This document shows positions 8,433-18,183 of a stretch of 64,000 nt of DNA, piece by piece (position 1 is the first letter of the stretch; every line of letters begins with the position of its first letter). The notes beneath the pieces are model-generated. The model saw only the letters and a program-made list of their open reading frames with translations. It was not told the origin of the DNA and did no database searches. The position numbers and the translations under genes are program-made. This DNA is from Vibrio sp. CB1-14 (GTDB taxonomy: Bacteria > Pseudomonadota > Gammaproteobacteria > Enterobacterales > Vibrionaceae): NCBI RefSeq assembly GCF_040412085.2, contig NZ_CP115921.1, positions 372,001 to 436,000 on the forward strand, given 5' to 3'.

Positions 8433-9431
8433 ATGAAGAAATATACGATTCAGCCGGGTGAGAATAAGCTTAAAGCTAGCTCAATGACAACTGCAGCGCT
8501 CAAAGCCAATGAGGTAAGGATCAAAGTAAGAGCTGTCTCCCTCAATTATCGCGATATTTTAAATCTGCGTTACGCCAATGAAGAGGTTGTCCCGTTCTCA
8601 GATGGTTCAGGTGAAGTGGTCGAAATAGGAGACGAGGTCAAAAACCTCAAGGTTGGCGATCGTGTGGTTGGTTTGTTCTTTCCTAATTGGATAGACGGGT
8701 CTATCAACCAAGAAATCCAGCAGGTCGCTCGCGGAGGCGGCACCACAGATGGCATGCTAGCTCATGAAACTGTGGGACATGAAGACAGTTTTATCATTTT
8801 TCCCGATCACCTTAATTATGAAGAAGCGGCAACGCTGCCCTGTGCCGCACTGACCGCTTGGCATGCCATGTTTGAACATGCGCAGCCATTACAAAAATGC
8901 CAGACAGTACTGCTCCAGGGCACTGGCGGTGTGTCAATTTTCGCACTGCAGTTGGCCGCAGCTCATGGGATCAGCACCATTGTCACGTCAAGTTCTAATG
9001 AAAAACTAGAGCAGGCTCGGTCGTTGGGCGCGACACACACCATCAACTATCGAGAAACACCTGACTGGGAGCAGGAAGTACATAGCCTCACAGGTGGCAA
9101 AGGTGTCGATATGGTACTTGAGGTAGGGGGCGCCGGAACGTTGGAAAAGTCGATGACCGCAGTCAAAGTTGGCGGAGTTATTAGCCTGATTGGCGTGCTG
9201 TCAGGGCTGGATGCAAAAGTTAACCCTCTCCCTATCATGGGCAAAAGCCTAAGGGTTTTTGGGATTTATGTGGGTAGCAAAGCCATGCAGACGAACTTGC
9301 ACAAAGCACTAAGTGCACACAACATCCACCCTATTATAGATACGACCTTTACATTTGAGTCGGCTGTGTTCGCCTACGATTATCAAGCATCGGGTAAACA
9401 CATGGGTAAAGTGGTAATAAAGGTTACCTGA
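8433..9431 (+). CDS. Zinc-type alcohol dehydrogenase/quinone oxidoreductase-like protein
   Basis: A 332-residue MDR-superfamily enzyme. The N-terminal GroES-like domain carries SLNYRDILNLR and the FSDGSGEVVEIGDEV strand; the nucleotide-binding domain carries GTGGVSIFALQLA (about 165), SSNEKLEQARSLGATH (about 190) and VGGVISLIG (about 245). The usual catalytic Cys-His pair and the four structural-zinc cysteines are not evident, which points to the quinone-oxidoreductase branch using NADPH. It ends the rightward gene run and is convergent with a LysR regulator. Confidence 0.8.
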   Translation: MKKYTIQPGENKLKASSMTTAALKANEVRIKVRAVSLNYRDILNLRYANEEVVPFSDGSGEVVEIGDEVKNLKVGDRVVGLFFPNWIDGSINQEIQQVARGGGTTDGMLAHETVGHEDSFIIFPDHLNYEEAATLPCAALTAWHAMFEHAQPLQKCQTVLLQGTGGVSIFALQLAAAHGISTIVTSSSNEKLEQARSLGATHTINYRETPDWEQEVHSLTGGKGVDMVLEVGGAGTLEKSMTAVKVGGVISLIGVLSGLDAKVNPLPIMGKSLRVFGIYVGSKAMQTNLHKALSAHNIHPIIDTTFTFESAVFAYDYQASGKHMGKVVIKVT

Positions 9432-9455
9432 CACCACTCGAAGGGAGAGGTGGGA

Positions 9456-10397
9456 TTACAATTTGTGCAATGCCTTTGAGGTTAATATGCCACGCTCAAT
9501 GAGGGCGGATAGCGTACTGTGTGTCCGCTGACGAAAGTAATCTCGCAACACCCGCACTGTCGGCGTAATACACTGACGGCTTGGGCATACGAGCCAAAGG
9601 TCTGTTCCGGTAGGGGTATAATCAGGCATAAGGTTGACGACTCTATTGTTTAGTAGATCGTCGGCCATGTCTAAACATGACTTGATCGAGAAGCCATGCC
9701 CCGAAACGCACCACTTACGCACGAGATCACCATCATTCGACGCCCGATTTCCCGTCAGCTTAACCTTTAGGGCATCATGCTCTTTGCTGAAAACCCACTC
9801 ATCTTGAATAGTTTCTTGAAGTTGATAGAACAGGCCATTGTGGCGATGCAAGTCTTCAGGATGATTTGGAAGTCCATTCTTCTCAATGTAACTTGGAGCC
9901 GCACAAATAACTCTCGGCACATCACAGATTTTAAAACCATACAAGTTAGAATCGTTTGGAGTACCATATCGAAGAGCGACATCCACAGAGTCGCGATAGA
10001 AATCAATATTGCTATCACTGATATTGCAGCGCAGCTGAACTCGAGGATGGTCATTTAGAAACTCATCTAACCAAGGCAGCACTACGTTGCGCCCAAGATC
10101 CGACGACATGGCGATGCGAACCTCCCCAAATAGAGCATCGGTATCCTCTTTAATACTCAGATGAGCTGAATCGAGCAGCCGCAACGCTTGTTCACATTGT
10201 GGTAGGTAACGCTCCCCTGCCGGAGATAGGCGAAGCTGTCGAGTTGAGCGAATAAACAGCTCCGCACCAAGATATTTTTCGACCCTTTTGATGGCTGCAC
10301 TCGCGGTGGCCATTTGCATATCAAGGCTGTTAGCGGCCGCAGTGATACCACGAAGCTCTGCTACTTTCACTACTACCAGAAGATCGTTCAGGAGCAT
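9456..10397 (-). CDS. LysR-family transcriptional regulator
   Basis: A 313-residue regulator with an N-terminal winged helix (VKVAELRGITAAANSLDMQMATAS region) and a C-terminal substrate-binding-like domain (VRIAMSSDLGRN, DVALRYG, VRKWCVSGHGFS). It belongs to the CrgA/AaeR-like group with a QLRLSPAGE linker. It is convergent with the dehydrogenase, 24 bases apart, so its target could be that run of genes or itself. ATG 10397 matches the family's normal length. Confidence 0.85.
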   Translation of the reverse strand: MLLNDLLVVVKVAELRGITAAANSLDMQMATASAAIKRVEKYLGAELFIRSTRQLRLSPAGERYLPQCEQALRLLDSAHLSIKEDTDALFGEVRIAMSSDLGRNVVLPWLDEFLNDHPRVQLRCNISDSNIDFYRDSVDVALRYGTPNDSNLYGFKICDVPRVICAAPSYIEKNGLPNHPEDLHRHNGLFYQLQETIQDEWVFSKEHDALKVKLTGNRASNDGDLVRKWCVSGHGFSIKSCLDMADDLLNNRVVNLMPDYTPTGTDLWLVCPSRQCITPTVRVLRDYFRQRTHSTLSALIERGILTSKALHKL

Positions 10398-10701
10398 GGT
10401 GCACTTCCATTTAAATTTGTCCTTTCAATATAGTTTCTAACCTAGGTTCTTCAAGAATAGTCGTGATTCTAAAACTGGAAGCTCACCCTAATTCAACACG
10501 TTAGTTATCAAAACCAAGAACAACAACACCGGTTAAAAGTCAGTTTGAAAAAGTTTCGAACTTTGTACAAGCTCAAGTCTGTGAACTACTCCCTTCTAAC
10601 GATGAGCTCAACACGTCACCACTCGAAAATGAGGCTTAACGGACTCCTTTCATAACCACTTCTTTTAAAAACCTAATGCCCTAGACTACCCTACTCAAGC
10701 G
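10398..10701. other. Intergenic region, no gene seen
   Basis: About 304 bases between the LysR start and the 3' end of the large secreted protein gene. I see no credible ORF, RNA or strong dyad. It should contain the LysR promoter near 10400-10480 and the end of the upstream transcript. Confidence 0.4.
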
Positions 10702-12738
10702 TTACTCACCCGATAATATCAGCACCGCTCCCTCATATGGACGAAGTTCAATTTGATCACTCTTGGGAGCTAAGCTGCCATCCCAATTCACGCGTTGATA
10801 ATGAGCTGGCAATGCAATGGTTTGCCTTTCGCCATTCCAGATCGGCTCATCACTCCACACCTTAGTTTCTGCGCGTGATTCACCAGCGAAATAGACCACC
10901 AATCCATGTTCAAACCGACGGCCAATAGCTTTGTATTTTGAACGCCAGAGCCAATTCCCCCTGTCAAGCCAAAACCACCCTGATGGTTTGGATTGAAGGA
11001 GTTGCTCAACTTGCTTAGCTTCAACTCTATCTTGCGTTAACCAATCAAATGAGGAGTCGGTCTCGTTAATAGGCTCACCTAAATCGTAGCTGAGCATTTC
11101 GGTCGGACGATAAACCTGATTTTTAACCGCGCCACTTTGGTACCAGTTATTGTTATCGGTTGGATTGCTGCTGTAATAAAAAGTTTGATTCCAGCTGTGA
11201 TAGTGGGTTTGTTTGGGTATATGGAACAAGTAATAGAGTGCCAGTCCCGTGGCAATGTCTTGCTGCCATGCCAGCTCATTTTGGGTATCTAGCTCGCTGC
11301 GGCCAAAACGGGTCGTGGTCATGACAAGACTCTCGTCTCCCATAGCAGAGAGAGCAAAGTGCTCCCAACGCTCGCGAAGTGCATCCGTTCCCATTGCCGC
11401 ATACAGGTAATGCTCTCTAAGCCAAACATCGAAGACACCTCTGAGTTCGGGCGTCCATTGTGGGTAGCGCCACAAGTTTAACTCAGAGATATTCGCTGCC
11501 AGCTGCGTGTTAGGTATATGGTCTTTGAGCTGTGAGAGGAAGCTCGCCATTTGCCCAGCATAATTCAAGGCAGCCTCATCAGTGCCGACCTTGCCTGGCA
11601 ACTCGGTGATAGCACCTCCTTTAAGCACTTGATATTGATTACTACCAAGCAGCTTTGCCATATCATCGTTGTAGGCGCCGCTCAGTCCCTGCCGCTGCCA
11701 ATCATACTTATACCAATCCATATGTGCCTGATTAGCTGACGGGTGAGAAAAGTTAGTGCGCTGCCAGCAGGTCCCGAGCCACATATTGCCTACGGGGATA
11801 AGGCGAGCTTGTGAAGCGTATCGCGCTTGCGCTTCTAGATTTACTCTTTGACGATACTCGTTATCATCCAAATACCCATCGCCATTGGTATCATTACGCC
11901 AATCCCAACCCGGTATCTCCACGTGTTTCGCTTCCTGACGCAAACCATAGTCAACAGACAACGCATCTATACTCTGCGGCTTTGACCAACTCAACCGCAC
12001 CATATACACGGGCATATCTAAATCGAGTGCACGATGGCCGGTATTGAAATGATATTCGCCAAGCCAAGGAGCAACTGCTAGCATCTGCTGCTCGATGGTA
12101 ATACGTGACAAAGAACCTGTAACAGTCGGCTCACCAATACTCAAAGGCTGCCACTCACTTATCGGCGCACTATTTTGCTCTGGCCTAGCAAGGCTAATCG
12201 ATAGTGTATCGCTAGAGGGTACATTGATAGCCATAAAAGGCAGGGAGGTGACGACAATGAGCTCTTCATTTATAGACAGCTTTAGCGGCAATCGTGCAGT
12301 CTTGAGCACCGTGCCCTTTTTCACCATCATATGAAGTGGCTTTCCGTCGAGAAATTGCTGCGCCTTTTCAGATAGATTTTCATAGGCTAAGTGCGTCTCT
12401 TGAGAAGCATGCAGATAAAGGTGCTCTGGGTTAACGCCTTGCTGCCACAGTTGTCGATGAAGCCACGCTTCTTGTTCACCAGCAAAGCAATCCAGTTTCT
12501 GGCTGTACATGTAGCCAAGAGCCGTAGTCTGCTTGTTTAGCTCTGGCGTACCCAAGCTGCCAAATACAATATCGCTATTCTGTGATTCCCATTGTTGGAT
12601 CTCTTTTGCGCGACTACCCCAAGCTTGCCAACCACCAGGTAAAACCAAACCCATGGATGGCGCAGCTTCGACCTGGTGCCCAATCAAGGAACTGGCCAAT
12701 CCTGTGACGATACCACTGATTAACAATCTGATTTTCAT
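10702..12738 (-). CDS. Large secreted protein of unknown function, glycosidase-like
   Basis: A 678-residue protein with a signal peptide (RLLISGIVTGLASSLIG, cleavage near QVEA) and an AGGAGG site before ATG. The mature chain is rich in Trp and Tyr, as carbohydrate-active enzymes are. It contains one EF-hand/dockerin-like calcium loop, DTNGDGYLDDNE, near residue 290. The segment DWQRQGLSGAYNDDMAKLLG and the later FDVWLREHYLYAAMG suggest a TIM-barrel glycoside-hydrolase-like core, and the C-terminus (ELRPYEGAVLIL) resembles the beta-sandwich tail of such enzymes. I cannot assign a CAZy family. It stands alone, divergent from the DM13 protein. Confidence 0.55.
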   Translation of the reverse strand: MKIRLLISGIVTGLASSLIGHQVEAAPSMGLVLPGGWQAWGSRAKEIQQWESQNSDIVFGSLGTPELNKQTTALGYMYSQKLDCFAGEQEAWLHRQLWQQGVNPEHLYLHASQETHLAYENLSEKAQQFLDGKPLHMMVKKGTVLKTARLPLKLSINEELIVVTSLPFMAINVPSSDTLSISLARPEQNSAPISEWQPLSIGEPTVTGSLSRITIEQQMLAVAPWLGEYHFNTGHRALDLDMPVYMVRLSWSKPQSIDALSVDYGLRQEAKHVEIPGWDWRNDTNGDGYLDDNEYRQRVNLEAQARYASQARLIPVGNMWLGTCWQRTNFSHPSANQAHMDWYKYDWQRQGLSGAYNDDMAKLLGSNQYQVLKGGAITELPGKVGTDEAALNYAGQMASFLSQLKDHIPNTQLAANISELNLWRYPQWTPELRGVFDVWLREHYLYAAMGTDALRERWEHFALSAMGDESLVMTTTRFGRSELDTQNELAWQQDIATGLALYYLFHIPKQTHYHSWNQTFYYSSNPTDNNNWYQSGAVKNQVYRPTEMLSYDLGEPINETDSSFDWLTQDRVEAKQVEQLLQSKPSGWFWLDRGNWLWRSKYKAIGRRFEHGLVVYFAGESRAETKVWSDEPIWNGERQTIALPAHYQRVNWDGSLAPKSDQIELRPYEGAVLILSGE

Positions 12739-12913
12739 AGCAATCCTCCTAGCAACAAGTATAGGATAGCCTGCTAACTATCACAGGAAATACCATCGCA
12801 GAAGTGACGAGAGACCGCTAAGTAACCTCTGTATTGATGGCTATCAATCAGTTCACCGCTGTACTAGAGTTACCTCTAGGTATTATCCGTTTTTAGATTA
12901 GAAGGGAATCTTT

Positions 12914-13381
12914 GTGAAACGTGTCTTATTACTTTTTACTCACTTAGCAGCATTGTTTGCTGGTTTTATGTTGGGAATCTATGTTCTACCTATTCTCACT
13001 CAGCCAGACTCACCATCGATTGAGGCAATTGAGTCGCAAACCTCAGCCATTATATATCAGGGAGAATTTAGCAAAGAACGAGAAGACAGTGACTTTCTAC
13101 ATTGGGGCGAAGGTAAAATCAGCTTTTCCGGTGAGAGTGCAATGTTTATCGGCGAACTCGCTCCGGGAGCCGATTACAAACTGTACCTCTCACCTACTTT
13201 CATTGAAACAGAGGCAGAGTTTGTCGCCAACAAAGCAGCCATGCTTCAAGTGGGAGATGTAAAAACCTTCGATCGTTTTTTGCTGACACTTCCAGAACAA
13301 ACCGATTTAACTCAATACAATACGGCTATTGTGTGGTGTGAAAGTTTTGGCGAGTTCATTACCTCAGCCAAGCTAAAATGA
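12914..13381 (+). CDS. DM13-domain membrane-anchored protein
   Basis: A 155-residue protein starting at GTG 12914, preceded by AAGGGAA. Residues 5-27 form an N-terminal membrane anchor (LLLFTHLAALFAGFMLGIYV). The rest is a DM13 domain: IIYQGEF, a GEGKISFSG strand, DYKLYLSP, and the C-terminal YNTAIVWCESFGEF with the conserved single Cys near residue 142. DM13 domains are proposed redox or electron-transfer modules; the substrate is unknown. It is followed by an intrinsic terminator and faces the large secreted protein divergently. Confidence 0.8.
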   Translation: MKRVLLLFTHLAALFAGFMLGIYVLPILTQPDSPSIEAIESQTSAIIYQGEFSKEREDSDFLHWGEGKISFSGESAMFIGELAPGADYKLYLSPTFIETEAEFVANKAAMLQVGDVKTFDRFLLTLPEQTDLTQYNTAIVWCESFGEFITSAKLK

Positions 13382-13523
13382 TGTCCCAAAAATAACTGTG
13401 AGAGCGGTTCCAACTGCCAATGACGTTGACATTTCGCTCACTGTTTACTGACAAAACCAAACGCAACTAGGCGCATTATGATTTGGCCTTAAGCACCTAG
13501 AACTTGTGTTATGTGTGTAACTC

Positions 13524-13556
13524 GAGGCAATACCGTTTTGTATTGCCTCTTTTTTT
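13524..13556 (+). terminator. Intrinsic terminator, twin copy B
   Basis: The stem GAGGCAATAC (13524-13533) pairs perfectly with 13540-13549 around a 6-base loop and is followed by seven T. The stem is identical to the one at 3627. Confidence 0.8.
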
Positions 13557-13574
13557 GCTTTCCCCCAAAGCAAC

Positions 13575-13600
13575 AAACCCAACGCATAAGCGTTGGGTTT
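13575..13600 (-). terminator. Intrinsic terminator of the aminotransferase/BKACE/TAXI operon
   Basis: A perfect 11-bp stem AAACCCAACGC pairs across a 4-base loop, lying 22 bases past the stop of the TAXI gene. On the minus strand it is followed by a T-rich stretch. Confidence 0.7.
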
Positions 13601-13622
13601 GAACTTTTATAAGGCCATTTGA

Positions 13623-14597
13623 CTATTTAAGTAGACCCACTTCTTTGTAGTATTTCTCAGCACCTGGATGTAATGGCGCCGATAGGCCATCTTTGATCAT
13701 CTCTTCTTTCTTCAAGTTGGCGAATGCTGGGTGCAGGCGCTTGAAATCATCAAAGTTTTCAAACACAGACTTAACGATGTTATACACCACATCTTCTGGT
13801 ACTGCGGTAGATGAAACAAATGTCGCACCGACACCAAAGGTCATCGTGTCTTCAGGATTACCTTTGTACATACCGCCTGGTACTGTTGCAACGCGATAGA
13901 AACTGTTGTCTGCCACTAGCTTGTCAACCACAGAGCCGTCAACGGTTACTAGCTTACTGTCACAAGAAGTTGTTGCTTCTTTGATAGCGCCACTAGGGTG
14001 ACCAACGGTATAGATCATTGCATCGATTTTATTGTCACAAAGCGCTTTAGATTGCTCAGAGGCTTTCAGCTCAGAGGTCAATTTAAATACATCCTTACCC
14101 CAGCCATAGCCGTCCATAAGTACTTCCATCGTACCGCGTTGGCCAGAGCCTGGGTTACCAATGTTCACTCGCTTGCCTTTTAAGTCTTCAAACTTCTCAA
14201 TTCCAGAATCGGCACGCGCGACCACGGTAAACGGTTCTGGGTGAATAGAGAATACCGCACGGAGGTCTTTGTAAGCGCCAGCGTCAGCAAATTTGCTAGT
14301 ACCATTGTAGGCATGATATTGCCAGTCTGACTGAGCGATACCTAAATCCAATTCACCGGCTCTAATGGTGTTGATGTTGTAGATAGAACCGCCAGTGCTT
14401 TCCACAGAACAACGGATCGAATGATCTTTACGGTCTTTATTTACCAATCGGCAAATCGCCCCTCCAGTAGGATAATAGACGCCTGTTACACCACCAGTAC
14501 CAATTGTCACAAATTGGTCTTTGGCGTGCGCGAGGGTAGCGCCGCCCATTGCCATACAAACAGCAGATACAGTTAACATGGTCTTTATTTTGGTCAT
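13623..14597 (-). CDS. TAXI-family TRAP transporter substrate-binding protein
   Basis: A 324-residue protein with a signal peptide ending LAHA. ATG 14597 is preferred over the longer frame from 14648 because AAAGGA lies just upstream and the leader is then canonical. TAXI hallmarks follow: [65 protein letters not shown] and [20 protein letters not shown], each written here in short sections of the first half. TAXI proteins bind small carboxylates, often glutamate-like. No TRAP membrane subunit lies in the window, so it must use a distant permease. It is the last gene of the BKACE operon, 44 bases downstream. Confidence 0.85.
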   Translation of the reverse strand: MTKIKTMLTVSAVCMAMGGATLAHAKDQFVTIGTGGVTGVYYPTGGAICRLVNKDRKDHSIRCSVESTGGSIYNINTIRAGELDLGIAQSDWQYHAYNGTSKFADAGAYKDLRAVFSIHPEPFTVVARADSGIEKFEDLKGKRVNIGNPGSGQRGTMEVLMDGYGWGKDVFKLTSELKASEQSKALCDNKIDAMIYTVGHPSGAIKEATTSCDSKLVTVDGSVVDKLVADNSFYRVATVPGGMYKGNPEDTMTFGVGATFVSSTAVPEDVVYNIVKSVFENFDDFKRLHPAFANLKKEEMIKDGLSAPLHPGAEKYYKEVGLLK

Positions 14598-14641
14598 AAT
14601 TATTCCTTTTCCTGTCGTAGGTATCCTGACCGGTGTACTCC

Positions 14642-15484
14642 TTAACAACCGGCCGAAGTGAGATGGTTTTTTAATTCTTCTGTTGTCATTGGTTTGATGT
14701 TGAGTGCTGTCGCCGTATCGACAAGTTGAGTCACTAAAACAGCATTGCTTTCCGCGATAGCACCCTGATTGTCATAATGATTATTTTCAAACCCTACTCG
14801 TACGTCAGCCCCCATAAGCATAGCAGCCGTCAAACAGTTATGTTCAAAATGACCAAAGGCACACACCGCCCAACGGTGATCCAGTTCAAATAATTGTGAT
14901 CTCAACATAGGAGCGAGATCCTGCGGATGCGCCAACTGCCCGTCGCGATAGCGCCCTAATACTAATAACAAATGATGGTGGTAATTGGGCAACAATCCGC
15001 GCGATAACCATCGCAAATAGTGCTGTAAGTCTTGTTCGTCATAGAGGATATATTGCGAGATGATGCCTTGGTCTGCGACCCAATGAAAGAAGCTACTCGC
15101 CGATGTTAAGTGCTGCTCATCAGGAATCAGCTCTCGAAGCGCAAAAGACGCGGCTTCCGGTTTGATTGCTTTAATTAAGGCCTTCTGCTGCTCTGGAAGA
15201 TACAGACCGACAGCCTCCGTGGTCAGTTGCACTAGAAGCGTGTCACCCACCCGCTCCTTTAGCCCTCGGTAGAGAGGGAGATTATCGTCAAGCTCAAGCG
15301 AGTGCCGACCTTGTTTGTCGCGGGCATGCAAATGCACCATCGCCGCTCCAGCATCTCGACACGCGATGGCTTCATCAATAATACTTGGCAGCTCCAAGGG
15401 AAGATTAGGATGATCGCGTTGGGTTTTACGAGCCCCGTTGGGTGCCACGATGATCGCCGACTCAGAAAATGGTTGGGCAGTCAT
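14642..15484 (-). CDS. BKACE (beta-keto acid cleavage enzyme, DUF849 family)
   Basis: A 280-residue TIM-barrel enzyme. Start ATG 15484 lies one base beyond the aminotransferase stop and uses its GGGGGG run as ribosome site. The metal-binding motif MVHLHARD is at about residues 50-57 and the late glutamate ligand lies in VRVGFENN (about 245). The family condenses a beta-keto acid with acetyl-CoA to give acetoacetate and a new acyl-CoA. The founding member works in lysine fermentation, but most members act on other keto acids. Coupling to an aminotransferase suggests the keto acid arises by transamination of an imported amino acid. The substrate is unknown. Confidence 0.85.
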   Translation of the reverse strand: MTAQPFSESAIIVAPNGARKTQRDHPNLPLELPSIIDEAIACRDAGAAMVHLHARDKQGRHSLELDDNLPLYRGLKERVGDTLLVQLTTEAVGLYLPEQQKALIKAIKPEAASFALRELIPDEQHLTSASSFFHWVADQGIISQYILYDEQDLQHYLRWLSRGLLPNYHHHLLLVLGRYRDGQLAHPQDLAPMLRSQLFELDHRWAVCAFGHFEHNCLTAAMLMGADVRVGFENNHYDNQGAIAESNAVLVTQLVDTATALNIKPMTTEELKNHLTSAGC

Positions 15485-15485
15485 G

Positions 15486-16820
15486 CTATGCCCCCCACTT
15501 TGCAGCGGCCAGCTCAAGTGAACTAGTCAGTTTAACGACCAACTCGTCGAGCTCAGCGTCAGCTATGATGAACGGGGGTGCGAGTAAGATATGATGCCCT
15601 TGTTTGCCATCGATAGTGCCCGACATGGGGTAGCACATTAACCCTTGATCCATAGCAATGGATTTTACCCACTTATGCGCTTGTGTTGACGTGGGCAGTG
15701 GTGCTTTAGTGACTTTATCCGCCACGAGCTCAATGCCAATAAACAAACCTCGCCCACGAATATCGCCGACAAACGGCAAATCACCGAGTGTGCTATCTAG
15801 CTTATTAGATAACCCTATCCCCTGATTGGTGACAGCAGAGAGGAGATCATCGTCGATAATCGTATTCACTGTGGCAAGCGCCGCCGCGCATGCAATGGGA
15901 TGCCCCATAAACGTGTGCCCATGCTGAAAAAAGCCAGACCCATTGGCGATGGTCTGATAGACCTTATCCTGCACGACCACGGCACCAATTGATTGATAAC
16001 CTGCTCCAAGCCCTTTCGCTATGGTCACCATATCGGGTACAACACCTTCTTGTTCAAAAGCATAGAAAGTCCCCGTTCTTCCTACACCACACATCACTTC
16101 ATCCAAGATCAGTAGGACTTCGTACTGGTCACAGATCTCTCTAATCCGTTTAAAATAGTCCTTTGTCGCCGGGACAGCGCCAGCGGTCGCCCCCACAACT
16201 GGCTCTGCGACAAACGCCATCACATTGTCCGCACCGAGTGCCAGGATTTGTTGTTCCAGTTCGTTGGCCGCCCACATGCTGTAATCCGTTTCGGACTCAT
16301 ACGCCATTTGCTCGCGATATGCATAACAAGGCGCGATATGGTGACTCGTAGTGAGCAAAGGACGAAACGGCTCACGACGCCATTCGTTTCCCCCCACCGC
16401 CAGCGCGCCTAGTGTGTTGCCATGATAACTTTGCCGCCGAGCAATGAACTCTGTTTTCTGAGGTTTTCCTCTCTCAACAAAATACTGACGAGCCATTTTA
16501 AGCGCGGCTTCCACCGCCTCCGAACCACCACTTACAAAATAAACCTGCTTTAACGGCTCCGGAGCTAAGTCCACAAGACGCTTTGCTAATAGCTCACTGC
16601 TTTGTGTGGTAAAAAAGCCAGTATGCGCATAAGGCACGGCATCAAGCTGATCGCGGATAGCTTGTTTCACTTGGGGGTGATTGTGCCCCAAATTCGATAC
16701 TGCCGCTCCGCCACAGCCATCAAGGTACGCTTTACCATGAGTATCGAATAGATAGACACCTTCACCATGACTCACTGTTGGCAGTTGGCCGTGACAACTG
16801 CGGTGGAATACACTGCTCAT
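15486..16820 (-). CDS. Class III PLP-dependent aminotransferase
   Basis: A 444-residue fold-type I aminotransferase. Features: GGAAVSNLGHNHP (about 38), FVSGGSEAVEAALKMARQ (about 106), ILDEVMCGVGRTG (about 238) with the PLP-phenol Asp, and the Schiff-base Lys in TIAKGLGAGYQ (about 270). GAGGG precedes ATG 16820. It heads the operon with BKACE, and stop and start are separated by one base. The amino donor is probably an omega- or beta-amino acid whose keto product feeds BKACE. Related names such as aspartate aminotransferase family or omega-amino-acid-pyruvate transaminase are possible. Confidence 0.85.
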   Translation of the reverse strand: MSSVFHRSCHGQLPTVSHGEGVYLFDTHGKAYLDGCGGAAVSNLGHNHPQVKQAIRDQLDAVPYAHTGFFTTQSSELLAKRLVDLAPEPLKQVYFVSGGSEAVEAALKMARQYFVERGKPQKTEFIARRQSYHGNTLGALAVGGNEWRREPFRPLLTTSHHIAPCYAYREQMAYESETDYSMWAANELEQQILALGADNVMAFVAEPVVGATAGAVPATKDYFKRIREICDQYEVLLILDEVMCGVGRTGTFYAFEQEGVVPDMVTIAKGLGAGYQSIGAVVVQDKVYQTIANGSGFFQHGHTFMGHPIACAAALATVNTIIDDDLLSAVTNQGIGLSNKLDSTLGDLPFVGDIRGRGLFIGIELVADKVTKAPLPTSTQAHKWVKSIAMDQGLMCYPMSGTIDGKQGHHILLAPPFIIADAELDELVVKLTSSLELAAAKWGA

Positions 16821-16939
16821 TGATTAATCCCTCAAAAACACCAGCCTATTTCCTAATAGTTGTAACAGCTGTCGGGATTTACAAATTTATTGTTTAAAAA
16901 TTGTTCGCTCATTCAAAACAACTAACACATCAAGATCGA

Positions 16940-17404
16940 TCACCAACGCGAGCGGTAACTGCGGTGACAACTGCGACAAGTAGAGTTAGCGGCATCAAGT
17001 CCAGCTTCTACCGACTCCACAGATTGAGATTGAACGCCGTCCACGACCTGTTGATAGCCTTGCTGCATGTCGGTAAGCAACTGCTGAAACTTCGCAGGTT
17101 TCTTCCAAACCGACTCTTTCGCCTTACTCCCTTGTTGGCTACCCACAGGGAAGGCCGCAGACAATAGCAAACTGTCTTCTAGAAGCTGTTCACTGGCCAC
17201 TTGAAGTGCCTGCCAATCTACTTGTGACTTGCTCACTTGATCAGCAACCCGTTCGGTCTGACTCTCAATACGCTCAAACGCCGATTGACGTGTAGCGATA
17301 GACTCGGCATGGCTCATCGCTTGAGCGTTTTGCACCATAGCCAATGACACAAACACCAATCCACATACTGCAGCTTTAGAGCAAACCTTTTTCACTAGCA
17401 ACAT
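16940..17404 (-). CDS. Cytochrome c' family protein
   Basis: A 154-residue periplasmic protein with a signal peptide ending VQNAQA and the haem-attachment motif CRSCH near the C-terminus (about residue 146), typical of the four-helix-bundle cytochrome c'/c556 family. Helices such as RQSAFERIESQTERVADQVS and the long C-terminal helix fit. Such proteins bind NO or shuttle electrons. It is transcribed divergently from a cytochrome b561-like gene, 64 bases away, and the two probably form one redox pair. AAGG precedes the start. Confidence 0.85.
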   Translation of the reverse strand: MLLVKKVCSKAAVCGLVFVSLAMVQNAQAMSHAESIATRQSAFERIESQTERVADQVSKSQVDWQALQVASEQLLEDSLLLSAAFPVGSQQGSKAKESVWKKPAKFQQLLTDMQQGYQQVVDGVQSQSVESVEAGLDAANSTCRSCHRSYRSRW

Positions 17405-17468
17405 ACATACACCTTATTTTTGGAGTTAACTTGAATTAATCTCACTTTTTCGATAACGAGTAGATTTT

Positions 17469-18107
17469 ATGAGAAACATTAAAGTCTGGGATGCCGCGAC
17501 TCGCATTTATCACTGGGCACAGGCGTTACTGTTTGTGGCGTTAATGGACACTGGGCTTCAAGGTACAGGGCCACATCTTCAGCTTGGTATGGTGTTATTT
17601 ACTCTGCTGGTTTGGCGTATGTGCTGGGGCATTGTTGGCAGTGAAACCAGCCGCTTCAAACAATTTGTTAAAAAGCCGAAACAGATAGTTGACTACCTAA
17701 CAGGTATACAGCCTGCCACTGCGGGGCACAATCCATTAGGTGCCCTTATGGTAGTGACTATGCTAGGCCTTCTTATTATGCAGTGTTTAAGCGGGATGTT
17801 ACTAGCCGGACTATTTGACGGGTTAGAGCAATATGGCGTCGCAATCCCAGACACCTTTTATGATGCTGGAGAGCAAGTTCATCTTTTATTGGCGCAGTTG
17901 CTACCTTGGCTGATCGCTGCACATGTAGCGGCGATCGTTGGATACAAGTTCATAGGTAAGCCACTACTCCTTGCAATGATAACTGGCAAGCAATGGATGA
18001 CACACCAGAGAGCTGCTCCAACGCTCGTAAGCCAGCGCCGCGCATTTTTAGTGCTAATTGGCGCCATTTTAGTTACCATCGCAATAGTTGCCCCATCAAT
18101 GATATGA
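17469..18107 (+). CDS. Cytochrome b561-type membrane protein
   Basis: A 212-residue di-haem b561-like protein. VWDAATRIYHWAQALLF at the start carries the first haem His, followed by membrane helices near 35-55, 90-112, 140-165 and 190-212, with further His at about 80 and 137-155 (GEQVHLLLAQLL). The family passes electrons from the quinone pool to periplasmic cytochromes. It lies back to back with the cytochrome c' gene, so a shared promoter region controls a membrane-to-periplasm electron route. A MarR gene follows. Confidence 0.8.
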   Translation: MRNIKVWDAATRIYHWAQALLFVALMDTGLQGTGPHLQLGMVLFTLLVWRMCWGIVGSETSRFKQFVKKPKQIVDYLTGIQPATAGHNPLGALMVVTMLGLLIMQCLSGMLLAGLFDGLEQYGVAIPDTFYDAGEQVHLLLAQLLPWLIAAHVAAIVGYKFIGKPLLLAMITGKQWMTHQRAAPTLVSQRRAFLVLIGAILVTIAIVAPSMI

Positions 18108-18183
18108 CTCATTGGTTACCAATCACGGTGACAGCTGAGCTTTCATTGCCGGGTTTTTATTAAAAGATTTGCACAACGGAAAT

